This document shows, one piece after another, positions 1-8,438 of a stretch of DNA of 64,000 nt. Every line of letters starts with the position of its first letter. The first letter of the stretch is position 1. The notes beneath the pieces were generated by a model, which saw only the letters and a program-made list of their open reading frames with translations, searched no databases and was not told the origin of the DNA. A program made the position numbers and the translations under genes. This DNA is from Christensenellaceae bacterium Phil7 (GTDB lineage Bacteria > Bacillota > Clostridia > Christensenellales > CAG-138). Location of the stretch: positions 23,450 to 87,449 of the forward strand of contig MSGV01000022.1 in the NCBI GenBank assembly GCA_001940845.1, in the 5' to 3' direction.

Positions 1-266
1 CAAAGCTAAAAAAAGCTGAATGTAATGGTAACTCCTTAGATCTTCCCCGAAAGGAATATGCAATTCTTGAATATCTAATTATGCACAAAAATGAAGTTGT
101 AAGTTCAGAACAGCTGATTGAGCATATTTGGGATAATGAGTTCGATCCATTTTCTAATGCCCTGAGATACCATATATGTTCCCTTAAAAAGAAGCTGAGT
201 GAAGTGTCCGAAACAGATATCATTCAAAACGTTCGAGGACAAGGCTATTTGATTGAGGAGGATTGA
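1..266 (+). CDS. Response regulator, OmpR/PhoB family, C-terminal part (5' end outside window)
   Basis: The reading frame is open from base 3 to a TGA at 264-266 and gives the winged-helix DNA-binding domain of an OmpR/PhoB-type response regulator. Visible are the pattern LPRKEYAILEYL near the domain start, the recognition-helix region SNALRYHICSLKKKL, and the closing wing NVRGQGYLIEED typical of this family. The receiver domain lies to the left of the window. The gene ends one base before the GTG start of a histidine kinase, so the two form a two-component system. It probably controls the FtsX-type ABC genes downstream, an arrangement common for antimicrobial-peptide detoxification modules in Firmicutes; that role is inference. 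Confidence 0.88.
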   Translation, partial: KLKKAECNGNSLDLPRKEYAILEYLIMHKNEVVSSEQLIEHIWDNEFDPFSNALRYHICSLKKKLSEVSETDIIQNVRGQGYLIEED

Positions 267-267
267 C

Positions 268-1386
268 GTGAGACTATTATCCAAGTTAAGTCTTAGGTGG
301 CGTGTAACGCTTTTGATAGCAATTATTTTAATTGTATGTTCCTGTGCTTTTACAGCTTTTTCTATTTATAATGCAAAACAAATGCTCTATCCGATATTAG
401 AAAACCCATCGGTGTCCTATCCCATTGAAGATGGTGAATTAGGGATAGGCGTGCCTGCTATTCCCGCTCAAGAACAAAAAGAGTTATTTGACCATAAAAG
501 CATTTATTTCTGCATAGTTATTACGATTCTAGGAACAGTTGCCGTATGGTTTGTTTCCGGTAAAGCGCTTAAACCGATCAATCAGCTTAATAAGACGATT
601 CAATTGATTGATGAACATAATTTATCGGAACGGTTAGAAAAGGCAAAGACAAACGACGAAATCGGGCAGTTGACAGATAGCTTTAATCATATGCTATCAC
701 GCTTGGAGGGAGCCTTTGAACGTCAAAAACGATTTACCGCGAGTGCTGCACACGAATTGAAAACACCGCTTGCTACTATTAAAGCAGGTATTCAGGTGCT
801 CGATCGTGATGAAAATTCTGATTTGCAGGATTATAAGGAAAATGCAAAAGTCATTATGAACAGCGTAGACAGACTGACGAGTGTGGTAAGTGACCTTCTT
901 ATACTTGCTTCTGCTGAAGATGGCAACCCAAATATGTTGGAAGAAATTAAATTAGACATCATGTTTGATATGATTCTATCCGAAATTTCACCCCTTTATG
1001 AAAAAAACAGCATATCCTATGATCTTGATTTACAGGAGACGGGTATTACGGGAAATGCAGACATGCTCTATCGGGTTTTCTATAATTTGATTGAAAATGC
1101 CTATAAGTATAACCATAAAAAAGGTAGAGTATTTATAAAAAGTTATTCAAATGATAATACTGTATTCATTGAAATTTCAGATACCGGTGTGGGAATTCCC
1201 GAAGACCATCAATCTCTAATATTCGAGGCATTTTATCGAGTTGACGCTTCCCGGTCCAGAAAAACTGCGGGAGCGGGCTTGGGTTTATCCATAGTAAAAT
1301 CAATTGTAGAGCGGCACGGAGGAACGATAAGCCTAGAAAGCAAACCGGAAGTGGGATCAAAATTCATAATGAAATTTCCTGAATAG
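268..1386 (+). CDS. Sensor histidine kinase with HAMP domain
   Basis: A membrane sensor kinase of 372 residues partnered with the response regulator immediately upstream. Two membrane segments (about residues 10-30 and 80-100) flank a short extracellular loop of about 50 residues. A HAMP linker follows (ALKPINQLNKTI), then the dimerisation/phosphoacceptor helix with His in AAHELKTPLATI, the N box (YNLIENAYKYN), and the G boxes DTGVGIPEDH and GAGLGLSIVKSIVERHGG. All catalytic motifs are intact. The GTG at 268 is chosen because GAGGAGGA lies five bases upstream; the TTG at 253 is inside that site. The short loop resembles intramembrane-type or VanS-like sensors, but the ligand cannot be read from sequence. 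Confidence 0.9.
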   Translation: MRLLSKLSLRWRVTLLIAIILIVCSCAFTAFSIYNAKQMLYPILENPSVSYPIEDGELGIGVPAIPAQEQKELFDHKSIYFCIVITILGTVAVWFVSGKALKPINQLNKTIQLIDEHNLSERLEKAKTNDEIGQLTDSFNHMLSRLEGAFERQKRFTASAAHELKTPLATIKAGIQVLDRDENSDLQDYKENAKVIMNSVDRLTSVVSDLLILASAEDGNPNMLEEIKLDIMFDMILSEISPLYEKNSISYDLDLQETGITGNADMLYRVFYNLIENAYKYNHKKGRVFIKSYSNDNTVFIEISDTGVGIPEDHQSLIFEAFYRVDASRSRKTAGAGLGLSIVKSIVERHGGTISLESKPEVGSKFIMKFPE

Positions 1387-1432
1387 GATTATTTACGGAC
1401 AATAAAAATTGATATGCTCTCCATGGTGCAGT

Positions 1433-1455
1433 CTCGAAATTTTTGTTATTTCGAG
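1433..1455 (+). terminator. Hairpin after the two-component genes
   Basis: CTCGAAAT and ATTTCGAG form an 8-bp perfect stem around a T-rich 7-base loop, 47 bases after the kinase stop. Only a weak T-rich stretch (TGTCTGTTTTA) follows, so it could be a weak terminator or a processing site. It separates the two-component genes from the ABC genes, which would then need their own promoter. Confidence 0.35.
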
Positions 1456-1601
1456 TGTCTGTTTTATGGGGAATATATCAAAAAAATCTTATTGTTCTTT
1501 TTTCTCTAACGAAAACCTAACATTCCATTTGCTATACTGAGTACATCAAAAGGCGGAAGGCGCAGCCGCATTTGAAAAATAAAACACAAAAGAGGCAATC
1601 T

Positions 1602-2984
1602 ATGTACATCATACAAAATGCTATCAAAAATCTTGGTAGAAACAAAGGCAGAAATATTCTTACGGCAATGATAATTTTTGCGATTATCCTTGCAACAGCA
1701 GTTTCTATTATTATCAACACGACCACCAGTGCCATCATTGAGGATTACAAATCCCGCTTTGGCTCAAAGGTAAATATTGAATTTGATGTGTCCCATCCGG
1801 TTCAGATGGATGATTTGGAAACTGTAACAGTAGAACAGCGCAGAGAGTTTGCAAAATCCAAGCTGCTTAAAAGTGCTTCGTTCAGGCTTCGTGCATATGT
1901 AATTCCGAAGGATTTGCATTCCTTGGATGAAGCGGAAAACGGAGGCAATAATACAGTTGTCGGCGGACAGGGACAACCACAGTTTAGAGAACCGACGGCG
2001 CTATTGATAGGGTCATCGCGCAAAGATATAAGCGATGATTTTGCAGAGGGAAAGCGTAAAATCATACAGGGAGAAATGTACGAAAACAAAAATGAGTGTC
2101 TGATCAGCGAACAGTATGCAAAACTGAACAATCTCTCTATAGGGGATAATATCATACTGGAAAGTGAATACGCTGATGAGCCTATGCCGGAGGAGCTTAC
2201 TATTGTCGGTATTTACGAGGATAAAACAGCGATAGGAAATGAGCTTCCGTACAAATCTCCACTTTTCAACCGGGGAAATGAAATTCTTGCAGACTTTGAT
2301 GATGTCTGCGGTATGGATTTAGCTAAAAATATGATAAAAATGGGCTTTATCGACTCGGAATATATCTTAAAAGAGCCATCAATGATAGAGGCATTTGAAA
2401 AAGAAGTCAGAAGCAAGGGCCTGAGCAAGCAGTATCTTGTTTCGACCGATGAAAGCAGCTACAACAAGATCGTTGGGCCTGTGATTGGGCTTTCCAAAAT
2501 CACAAATACTTTTCTGGTTGTTGTATTAGCTCTTGGCTCTATGATACTGATTTTGTTATCTGTTCTTTCCATTCGGGAGAGGAAATATGAAATTGGAGTG
2601 CTTCGTGCGATGGGAATGAAAAAGCGAAAAGTCGCCTTTGGCTTATTAACTGAATCTATTGTTATTACAATGGCTTGTTTGGTGTTGGGTCTTGGTATCG
2701 GTTCGGCAGTTTCGCAGCCGATGGCAGACAGCATGCTGCAGAATCAGATTGAGATTGCAGAGCAAAACCAAAATGCAAATGGGGGCTCCAATGGAGGCGC
2801 TACAACACTTGATGATATTATAAATCCTGCTAAACCTTTGTCAGAAGTAAGCATACAGATAGATAGTACGGCTGTATTAAAAATTTCTGTAATTGCACTA
2901 ATTTTGGCAGGTGTATCAAGCTTGGTTGGAATTATGTATATCACCAAATATGAGCCAATTAAAATTCTTTCGGAAAGGAACTAA
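1602..2984 (+). CDS. ABC transporter permease, FtsX/MacB type
   Basis: A 460-residue permease with the MacB/FtsX plan: one N-terminal membrane helix (about 20-45), a large extracellular domain of roughly 230 residues, then three C-terminal helices, the first followed by the conserved stretch SIRERKYEIGVLRAMGMKK. The last extracellular loop is Gln/Asn/Gly-rich (QNQNANGGSNGG). The ATG at 1602 is preferred because AGAGG precedes it at normal spacing and the protein then begins YIIQNAIKNLGRNKGRN, the usual start of this family; a TTG at 1572 would add ten residues. The partner ATPase follows after four bases. Typical roles are export of peptides, lipoproteins or antibiotics; the substrate is unknown. 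Confidence 0.85.
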   Translation: MYIIQNAIKNLGRNKGRNILTAMIIFAIILATAVSIIINTTTSAIIEDYKSRFGSKVNIEFDVSHPVQMDDLETVTVEQRREFAKSKLLKSASFRLRAYVIPKDLHSLDEAENGGNNTVVGGQGQPQFREPTALLIGSSRKDISDDFAEGKRKIIQGEMYENKNECLISEQYAKLNNLSIGDNIILESEYADEPMPEELTIVGIYEDKTAIGNELPYKSPLFNRGNEILADFDDVCGMDLAKNMIKMGFIDSEYILKEPSMIEAFEKEVRSKGLSKQYLVSTDESSYNKIVGPVIGLSKITNTFLVVVLALGSMILILLSVLSIRERKYEIGVLRAMGMKKRKVAFGLLTESIVITMACLVLGLGIGSAVSQPMADSMLQNQIEIAEQNQNANGGSNGGATTLDDIINPAKPLSEVSIQIDSTAVLKISVIALILAGVSSLVGIMYITKYEPIKILSERN

Positions 2985-2988
2985 TATC

Positions 2989-3654
2989 ATGAGCGTTTTA
3001 ACAATGAACAATGTCAGTTATAAATATGACGGAACAACAAAAACCGTCCTTAAAAATATCAACATGGATTTTGAAAAGGGGAGGCTATATGTCATTGTAG
3101 GTAAATCGGGAGCAGGCAAAAGTACTATTTTGTCTCTGATTTCCGGGCTTGATACAGCAACCGGCGGAAGCATTTGCTACAACGGAACGGATATGAGCAC
3201 GATTGACCGTGACGAATACCGTGCGAAAAGTATTGGCGTGATTTTTCAAGGCTACAATTTATTAACAAATGCGACGGCACTTGAAAATATTATTCTTTCA
3301 ATGAATATTAGCGGAAGTAAAGAAAAAAACAAACGACGATTTGCACTCGATCTTTTAGCAAGGGTGGGAATAGATGAAGAAACTGCAAAACGAAAGGTCT
3401 TGAAGCTATCCGGCGGTGAACAGCAGCGAGTAGGCATTGCGCGTGCATTATCCCATAATCCTGATATTATTATTGCTGATGAACCGACGGGTAACCTCGA
3501 TAGTGATACAGAAGAAAATATTATGAACATCTTACGGGAGTTAGCGACAATCTATGAGAAGTGTGTAATTATTGTAACCCATTCCAAGTCGGTTGCCGCC
3601 TATGCAGACGAGCTGATCGTGCTTAATCAAGGCAAATTAGCAAGCCTGTCATAA
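2989..3654 (+). CDS. ABC transporter ATP-binding protein, MacB/LolD type
   Basis: A 221-residue nucleotide-binding subunit that energises the preceding FtsX-type permease. Seen in order: Walker [10 protein letters not shown], a Q loop in VIFQGYNLL, the ABC signature LSGGEQQRV, Walker [13 protein letters not shown] and the switch histidine in VTHSKSVA. The length is normal for the LolD/MacB ATPase family. The ATG at 2989 has GGAAAGGA ten bases upstream; an in-frame extension to 2911 would run into the permease gene and lacks support. Four bases separate it from the permease stop, so the pair is co-transcribed. Confidence 0.9.
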   Translation: MSVLTMNNVSYKYDGTTKTVLKNINMDFEKGRLYVIVGKSGAGKSTILSLISGLDTATGGSICYNGTDMSTIDRDEYRAKSIGVIFQGYNLLTNATALENIILSMNISGSKEKNKRRFALDLLARVGIDEETAKRKVLKLSGGEQQRVGIARALSHNPDIIIADEPTGNLDSDTEENIMNILRELATIYEKCVIIVTHSKSVAAYADELIVLNQGKLASLS

Positions 3655-4236
3655 TGATTGATATGTTGAATGCAATAATTTTGTGGGATATATGAGTGGA
3701 AAGTAAACAATGGATATATTGCTATGTATGCGAAAATGGAACGAAAAGCAAAATTGGGGCGTACATTATGATATGATGCTTAAATAGGATAAAGGATTTT
3801 AAGATGATTATCATCGAAGAGCCGAATGCATAGACTGGGAGCAGATAAATTTGTAAAAACAAATTATCTGCTTTATTTTTATATAACAGACAAGGCGAAT
3901 CATTAGAGCTGAAAACGGTACTTTATCATGCTATAACCCGAATATAATGATGACTACCATCTTGACTTGTTTTGAGTTTTGTAACATTTTTGCTTGCACG
4001 ACAGAGAAGTGCTCTAATAAATGAAAGTTATTAAAACGCTCAGACAGCGGTAAGGATATAGCCGAATGGCAAGGGTTGCCATTGTAAGATGAAATCTTAT
4101 AGAAATTTTAAGCAAATCTATGATTTGACAAGCAGAAATCACATAAAAGGAATGGGCTGCGAGAGATAATTTGGAGTAAAGCAATTAATTTTGAAGCATG
4201 TTTTGTGCTGCATATGTGTAATTTCCTTCTATTCGA
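3655..4236. other. Non-coding gap between ABC genes and sigma-factor operon
   Basis: About 580 bases with no supportable gene on either strand. It contains a clear terminator at 3840-3880. The rest is AT-rich, with frequent stops in all frames, and matches no RNA family, tRNA or mobile element I recognise. The stretch around 4020-4180 could be decayed coding sequence, but no product can be read from it. Confidence 0.6.
3840..3880 (+). terminator. Rho-independent terminator
   Basis: AGCAGATAAATTTG pairs with CAAATTATCTGCT (one bulged base) around the loop TAAAAA, followed by TTTATTTTT. It lies 185 bases after the ABC ATPase stop and probably ends that transcript. Confidence 0.75.
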
Positions 4237-4265
4237 TTGTGTTGTGATCGATCCTATGTTATAAT
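4237..4265 (+). promoter_or_regulatory. Sigma-A-type promoter of the ECF sigma operon
   Basis: TTGTGT, a 17-base spacer and TATAAT, about 105 bases before the sigma-factor start. The match suggests housekeeping transcription of this operon; no ECF-type AAC/CGT promoter was recognised. Confidence 0.5.
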
Positions 4266-4375
4266 ATTACTGGAAACTGGGGAATTTTATGGAAATATGT
4301 ATATGGTTTTCAGGATATTTTCACTTTCGCGGCAACCGAAGGCGCTGGCTATGCGTTATATAAAAGGAGAATACG

Positions 4376-4891
4376 TTGGCGAAGCTGAATTTCGACAAGA
4401 TTTATAATGATTATTCAAGGCTTGTATATTGGGCGGCATACCGCGTTGTCGCTCAATGTGAGACGGCAGAGGACGTGACGCAGACGGTATTTGAGCGTGT
4501 GCTTTTAAATGAGTCTAAGCTTGCAAGGCTTAATGAACCGCAGCTTAAGAGCTGGTTATACCGAGTTGCTACGAATCTTGCTCTTGATATTACTAGAAAG
4601 GGTATGCGTGAGCGGCTTGATGCTGAACCGCTGAGCGAAGAAATTCCGGATGAATCCCCAACTCCAGAGGCAGAAGCGATGGAGCGGAATCGTACAGAAC
4701 GCATAAGAGCGGCCATTGATTCTCTGGATGAGGCATATAGGCAGGTAATACTGCTGCACTATTATTCTGAACTCACAGTGCGTGAAATATCAGAATGCAC
4801 GGGCATTAGCGAGGGGACTATAAAATCAAGATTGGTTCGCGCACGCATGCTGCTCGCGGATAAGCTGAAGGACGAGGTTGATTTGAGATGA
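4376..4891 (+). CDS. RNA polymerase ECF-family sigma factor
   Basis: A 171-residue extracytoplasmic-function sigma factor. Region 2 covers about residues 8-75 (YSRLVYWAAYRVV, CETAEDVTQTVFERVL, LKSWLYRVATNLALD) and region 4 about residues 110-165, with the helix-turn-helix VREISECTGISEGTIKSRLVRAR. The start is a TTG preceded by AAAAGGAGA at five bases; no ATG in frame fits as well. Its TGA overlaps the ATG of the next gene in an ATGA junction, the usual arrangement of an ECF factor with its anti-sigma partner. The inducing signal and target promoters are unknown. Confidence 0.9.
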   Translation: MAKLNFDKIYNDYSRLVYWAAYRVVAQCETAEDVTQTVFERVLLNESKLARLNEPQLKSWLYRVATNLALDITRKGMRERLDAEPLSEEIPDESPTPEAEAMERNRTERIRAAIDSLDEAYRQVILLHYYSELTVREISECTGISEGTIKSRLVRARMLLADKLKDEVDLR

Positions 4892-5676
4892 AAACTGAAT
4901 CTAAATTTGAATCCGATGATATCATAGAACTTTCTGAAAATGGAAAGCTTGAAAGGATCGACAATCTTTTACATTCTGCTTCGGACGAAGCCACGGCAGG
5001 GATAGGGTTTGATGCGATCAAGAGAAGAGCTGTAGAGAATGCCGCATTGGAAAAGCAGAGAAAACATAGGCGGTTATTATCCTATATTGCAGCAGCTGCC
5101 TGTATGCTGCTCTGTTTTGGTGTGGCAGGAACATCCTTTATACGCTCACATAAGCCATGGGGAGAAGGAGATATGAGCTTGAATAGACATACGAGTGAAC
5201 CGGAGACAGATAGCAATACTCACTCCCCGAGTGCTATACCGGAGATAGGCTCGATAGATAGCAACGAAATTCCAAAACAATACACAAAACTGCTGAGCAT
5301 TGGTGTGCCTACGAAGGGAGGCAGCTCTCAGAATGAGTTTAAGCCGGATGAGCTGTTTCCAGATGAGCTGCCCAGCTACATGGAGCGGCGTATAGATATA
5401 AACGGAACTGATGGAAATGTCTGCAGCATTGCCGAGGGGAAGGATGATACGGGCAGCAGTAAGTATTTTGATTGCAGTCTTGTGGAATCGGCTCCGTATG
5501 ATCTAAATAAAGGCGAAGTTGGCTCTTTTGAAACCGATGATGGCTGTGTATTCTACTGGAAACTGGACGATAAACGCTGTATGCGGGTGCGCTTCTTCGG
5601 TTTTGATAATGAAGAAGCATCAAAGTTGTTTGCTGAACTCACAAATGATATTATGAATAAACGCAGCATCCAATAG
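4888..5676 (+). CDS. Single-pass membrane protein, probable anti-sigma factor
   Basis: 262 residues without a family I can name. An N-terminal cytoplasmic part of about 60 residues is followed by one membrane helix (YIAAAACMLLCFGVAGTSFI, about 65-85) and an outer part of about 170 residues, starting with a Ser/Thr/Glu-rich linker. No HxxxCxxC zinc motif is present in the N-terminal part, so it is not a classical ZAS anti-sigma factor. The call rests on topology and on the ATGA overlap with the ECF sigma gene (translational coupling). An alternative is an effector co-regulated with the sigma factor. Confidence 0.65.
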   Translation: MKTESKFESDDIIELSENGKLERIDNLLHSASDEATAGIGFDAIKRRAVENAALEKQRKHRRLLSYIAAAACMLLCFGVAGTSFIRSHKPWGEGDMSLNRHTSEPETDSNTHSPSAIPEIGSIDSNEIPKQYTKLLSIGVPTKGGSSQNEFKPDELFPDELPSYMERRIDINGTDGNVCSIAEGKDDTGSSKYFDCSLVESAPYDLNKGEVGSFETDDGCVFYWKLDDKRCMRVRFFGFDNEEASKLFAELTNDIMNKRSIQ

Positions 5677-5682
5677 GTTATA

Positions 5683-5725
5683 AAGCCGGAGCAGCTTTAG
5701 GCGGGCTTTTGTTCCGGCTTCCTGT
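5683..5725 (+). terminator. Possible terminator of the sigma operon
   Basis: AAGCCGGA pairs with TCCGGCTT across a 22-base loop, followed by CCTGTTT. The stem is good but the loop is long and the T tract weak. Confidence 0.35.
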
Positions 5726-5878
5726 TTAATGTAAGCTTGGGGCTTAAAAGGTATATGGCTCTATTCAGCATATCTGTGAAATAATGATGTAAAATGAATC
5801 TGGACATAGCAACGATCAACGGGCATAAAACTGCCACTGATGGATGGTGGAGAGCGCCATTTGTATATAGATCATTAG

Positions 5879-6328
5879 TTATTTAATTACAGCACGCCAG
5901 CTGCCATCATCAATAACATACAGAAACTCATTCAGTTTATCATCAAGAATGACTCTTATCAAATCATCAAAATCATCAACGGTATTCAAGTCAGCAATCT
6001 CGTTTTTGTAAAACCAGCGCATTTCGCCTTCATCGGATGCGGTCAGTTCTCCATCAAATTCATCGGCTCGAAAAAGAAACACAATGTAACGACCGTTTTC
6101 TATGGGAAATTGTTTTACTCCACAAAGCCTAGGGTTATATATGTTAAGCCCGGTTTCTTCCTTAACTTCTCGTATAACGGCATCGACGATGGATTCATCC
6201 CTTTCAACATGTCCCCCCGGAAGAGTATATCCCATCCAATCCCGCTTGATTCTGTTTTGCAGCAGGGAGAGGTCTCCATTTTGAATAAGACATAGTACGG
6301 TTAGCTCAATTCTTTCTGTTCTATCCAT
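5879..6328 (-). CDS. NUDIX hydrolase
   Basis: 149 residues with an intact Nudix box, GGHVERDESIVDAVIREVKE followed by ETGL, matching GX5EX7REUXEEXGU, at about residues 37-60. Such proteins hydrolyse nucleoside diphosphates linked to another group (oxidised nucleotides, nucleotide sugars, cofactors) using Mg2+; the substrate here cannot be told. It is the third gene of a tight minus-strand operon: nine bases downstream of the nucleotidyltransferase-like gene, which itself follows a PHP phosphoesterase by eleven bases. That association suggests a nucleotide-linked reaction, but this is inference. Confidence 0.88.
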   Translation of the reverse strand: MDRTERIELTVLCLIQNGDLSLLQNRIKRDWMGYTLPGGHVERDESIVDAVIREVKEETGLNIYNPRLCGVKQFPIENGRYIVFLFRADEFDGELTASDEGEMRWFYKNEIADLNTVDDFDDLIRVILDDKLNEFLYVIDDGSWRAVIK

Positions 6329-6337
6329 TTTTCATTC

Positions 6338-7579
6338 CTATTTGGTTTTAATCCCGTATTGCTTGATAAGCTCGGTACGCTGTATGCCTATGCTCAATGC
6401 ACCGCCGGCGGAATTCCCAGCAGCAGAATCCGAGCCAAATATGTATCGAATACCTCGATGCAGCCATGCTATTGGCAGCAAGATTGGAATGCATTTGACA
6501 TAAGGAAATTTTAATGCCATATAATCGGCAGAAGGAAACATACTTTTGATAATTCCGGAAAATTTGCTTTTGCCGCTTGCAGCAGTTTTGGTAAGGGTTG
6601 CACTGTGCGCGCGGTTTTCTTCAGCAGTACCATAGACTCCGCCTGAAAGCATATCTAAAAGCATGGCATCGCCGCAGCAGCGTTTGCCGTTTATCAGTTT
6701 AAATATACGCTTATCAATACCCAATCGGGCGGTGCAGATATCGAAGATTGCAGCGGTGAAATCGAGAGCAGAATCTTCCGAGAGCAGTTTTGAGAGCTTT
6801 GCGCAATCAATGTGTTCAAAATATCTATCTGCGTAGAGCGCGATGTCCAGTGCGGTGCGTAGGCCAAAACCTCCGCAGATGAAATGCTTCAATGCATGAA
6901 GGATCATGTAATAAATATTTTCGGTATGTGCAAAGGCTCTTATGTTTACCTCGCCGCCGATATCTCCGAGCAGAAGGTGCTGGGTAGCTGCCGTCTCAAA
7001 AAAACGATTATGACGACGGTCAAATTCCGAAGAGTCGTCAAATAAACGTCTGTGCAGCTCGATATGAAGCCCCGAGGGCATCATATAGCTAATGACGGAA
7101 GCATTTTTCAGATCTATATTTCCGTTCATTATGATGCCACCAAGCGATAGAAGCTTTTCATGGCAGCGAAGGAAGGCATCATCTATTGCAAGTATATCTT
7201 CATCTCCGCTTGGCCGGATGGCCTCTTCTCGATATAGGCTACGTGAGATTATTCCTTTCACAACGATTGGCTCGAGGCCATCCGTTTGAAATGCACGGTA
7301 CAGTTCAGCAAAATTCAGCGTTGCAATTGCCTGAGCAAGGCTATGACTTCTTGCAGTTCTGGGGATCTCCTGACGCAATTCTGCCCGCATGAATGTGCAA
7401 TATCCGGATGCATAGAGCATTGGAACGAGTTTTTGTTCGGAGGCAAGCCGATATAGCTGCAAATGAGCCGAGTCGGTATCATGATTCTTGGGAATAAGAT
7501 CAGATACCGGCGTAGATTTGCAGTATGCATGTACGCAGGCAAGAAGCTGATTTTGAATTGGAGAGAGAGTAATGGGCAT
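6338..7579 (-). CDS. Nucleotidyltransferase-like family protein (NTP_transf_5 type)
   Basis: 413 residues resembling the uncharacterised nucleotidyltransferase family Pfam NTP_transf_5 (PF14907). The recognisable part is at about 104-131: IVVKGI, then a spaced Arg, then RPSGDEDILA with acidic residues D126 and D128 in the place of the metal-binding pair; a supporting HIELHRRL lies further on. The C-terminal region (about 330-413) is Ser/Ala-rich with hydrophobic stretches and is not assigned. Relatives are often found in RiPP, capsule or lasso-peptide loci, but here the neighbours are PHP and NUDIX genes in the same operon. A radical SAM/PqqD locus lies about 35 kb to the right; no link can be shown. 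Function is unproven. Confidence 0.7.
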   Translation of the reverse strand: MPITLSPIQNQLLACVHAYCKSTPVSDLIPKNHDTDSAHLQLYRLASEQKLVPMLYASGYCTFMRAELRQEIPRTARSHSLAQAIATLNFAELYRAFQTDGLEPIVVKGIISRSLYREEAIRPSGDEDILAIDDAFLRCHEKLLSLGGIIMNGNIDLKNASVISYMMPSGLHIELHRRLFDDSSEFDRRHNRFFETAATQHLLLGDIGGEVNIRAFAHTENIYYMILHALKHFICGGFGLRTALDIALYADRYFEHIDCAKLSKLLSEDSALDFTAAIFDICTARLGIDKRIFKLINGKRCCGDAMLLDMLSGGVYGTAEENRAHSATLTKTAASGKSKFSGIIKSMFPSADYMALKFPYVKCIPILLPIAWLHRGIRYIFGSDSAAGNSAGGALSIGIQRTELIKQYGIKTK

Positions 7580-7590
7580 GATGGCCTCTT

Positions 7591-8292
7591 TTATTCTTGA
7601 ATATTTATAATGCTGCCAAGCACACCTGCGGCATTTGCAGCATCGAGAGCTGAGCCGAATGAGCCAACATCCTCGGCTCGGTGCGCATCGCTGCCAATTA
7701 TGAGCTTTGCACCATGTTCATGGATAGTGCGTATTTGCTCGGCAGTCAGGCTGACATGCTTGGCATTTATCTCAAGCGCAATATCTAGTTCACGCGCACA
7801 ATTCGCCATATAAGGGATATCAACCCGGAGATATTCGTTTGGATGCGAAATGATTGCTGCACCGGCCTTTTCCGCTGCTTCCATGATGGCATCGGTATTG
7901 CGCTTAGGGGAGGATTTCCCCCCAAAGCTCTCGAATAGGATATGCCTGGCAAATGCATTGGTCGGAGGTATTCCCTTATGGTAACCGAGAATTATTAGAT
8001 CATAATCGCTTCGATTTTCAGGCACATCGCTGAGACCATAGTCCAGAACATTGCATTCAAGCCCTATTTTAACATCAATGATATCATCAAATTCCTTTTT
8101 CAATGCTTTGAGTTCGGAATTTAGCTTTTCAAGTTTTTTGCCCCTAACGCCATAATACATATTGCCCGATGCGTGTTCGCTGATAGCAACGGCATCAAGC
8201 CCGAGCTCCACCGCACGGAGAATATTTGCTCTTGGAGAATCCTTGCCATGACTATAATATGTATGGGTATGCAGATCATAGAGAATATGCAT
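7591..8292 (-). CDS. PHP-domain phosphoesterase, histidinol-phosphatase-like
   Basis: 233 residues of a PHP-superfamily metal-dependent hydrolase. The N-terminal metal motif DLHTHTYYSHG (H8, H10), the AISEHA segment, the IISHPNEYLR histidine and the C-terminal GSDAHRAEDVG are all visible and in the normal order for the short YcdX/HisK-like group. Known members hydrolyse phosphate monoesters such as histidinol phosphate; no histidine biosynthesis genes are near, so that specific role is doubtful. It is the first gene of an operon with the nucleotidyltransferase-like and NUDIX genes. The start has reasonable spacing to the preceding intergenic region at 8293-8438, where no strong promoter was seen. 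Confidence 0.85.
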   Translation of the reverse strand: MHILYDLHTHTYYSHGKDSPRANILRAVELGLDAVAISEHASGNMYYGVRGKKLEKLNSELKALKKEFDDIIDVKIGLECNVLDYGLSDVPENRSDYDLIILGYHKGIPPTNAFARHILFESFGGKSSPKRNTDAIMEAAEKAGAAIISHPNEYLRVDIPYMANCARELDIALEINAKHVSLTAEQIRTIHEHGAKLIIGSDAHRAEDVGSFGSALDAANAAGVLGSIINIQE

Positions 8293-8438
8293 TTGAGTTC
8301 ACCTACGATTTTGTATAGTGAGGAAGCATTTGCGCTTCATATATGCTTGAGGGCATCATTCGTATCATAATGGAGAAAAGCGATAAATAATGATGAAACT
8401 ATAACGATGCAAATATCTGGCAATAGATATAGAAGCCT

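Noticed and set aside
4020..4180. Possible decayed gene or tRNA-like sequence in the left gap
   Set aside because: A few tRNA-like words occur, but no cloverleaf can be drawn and no protein can be read.
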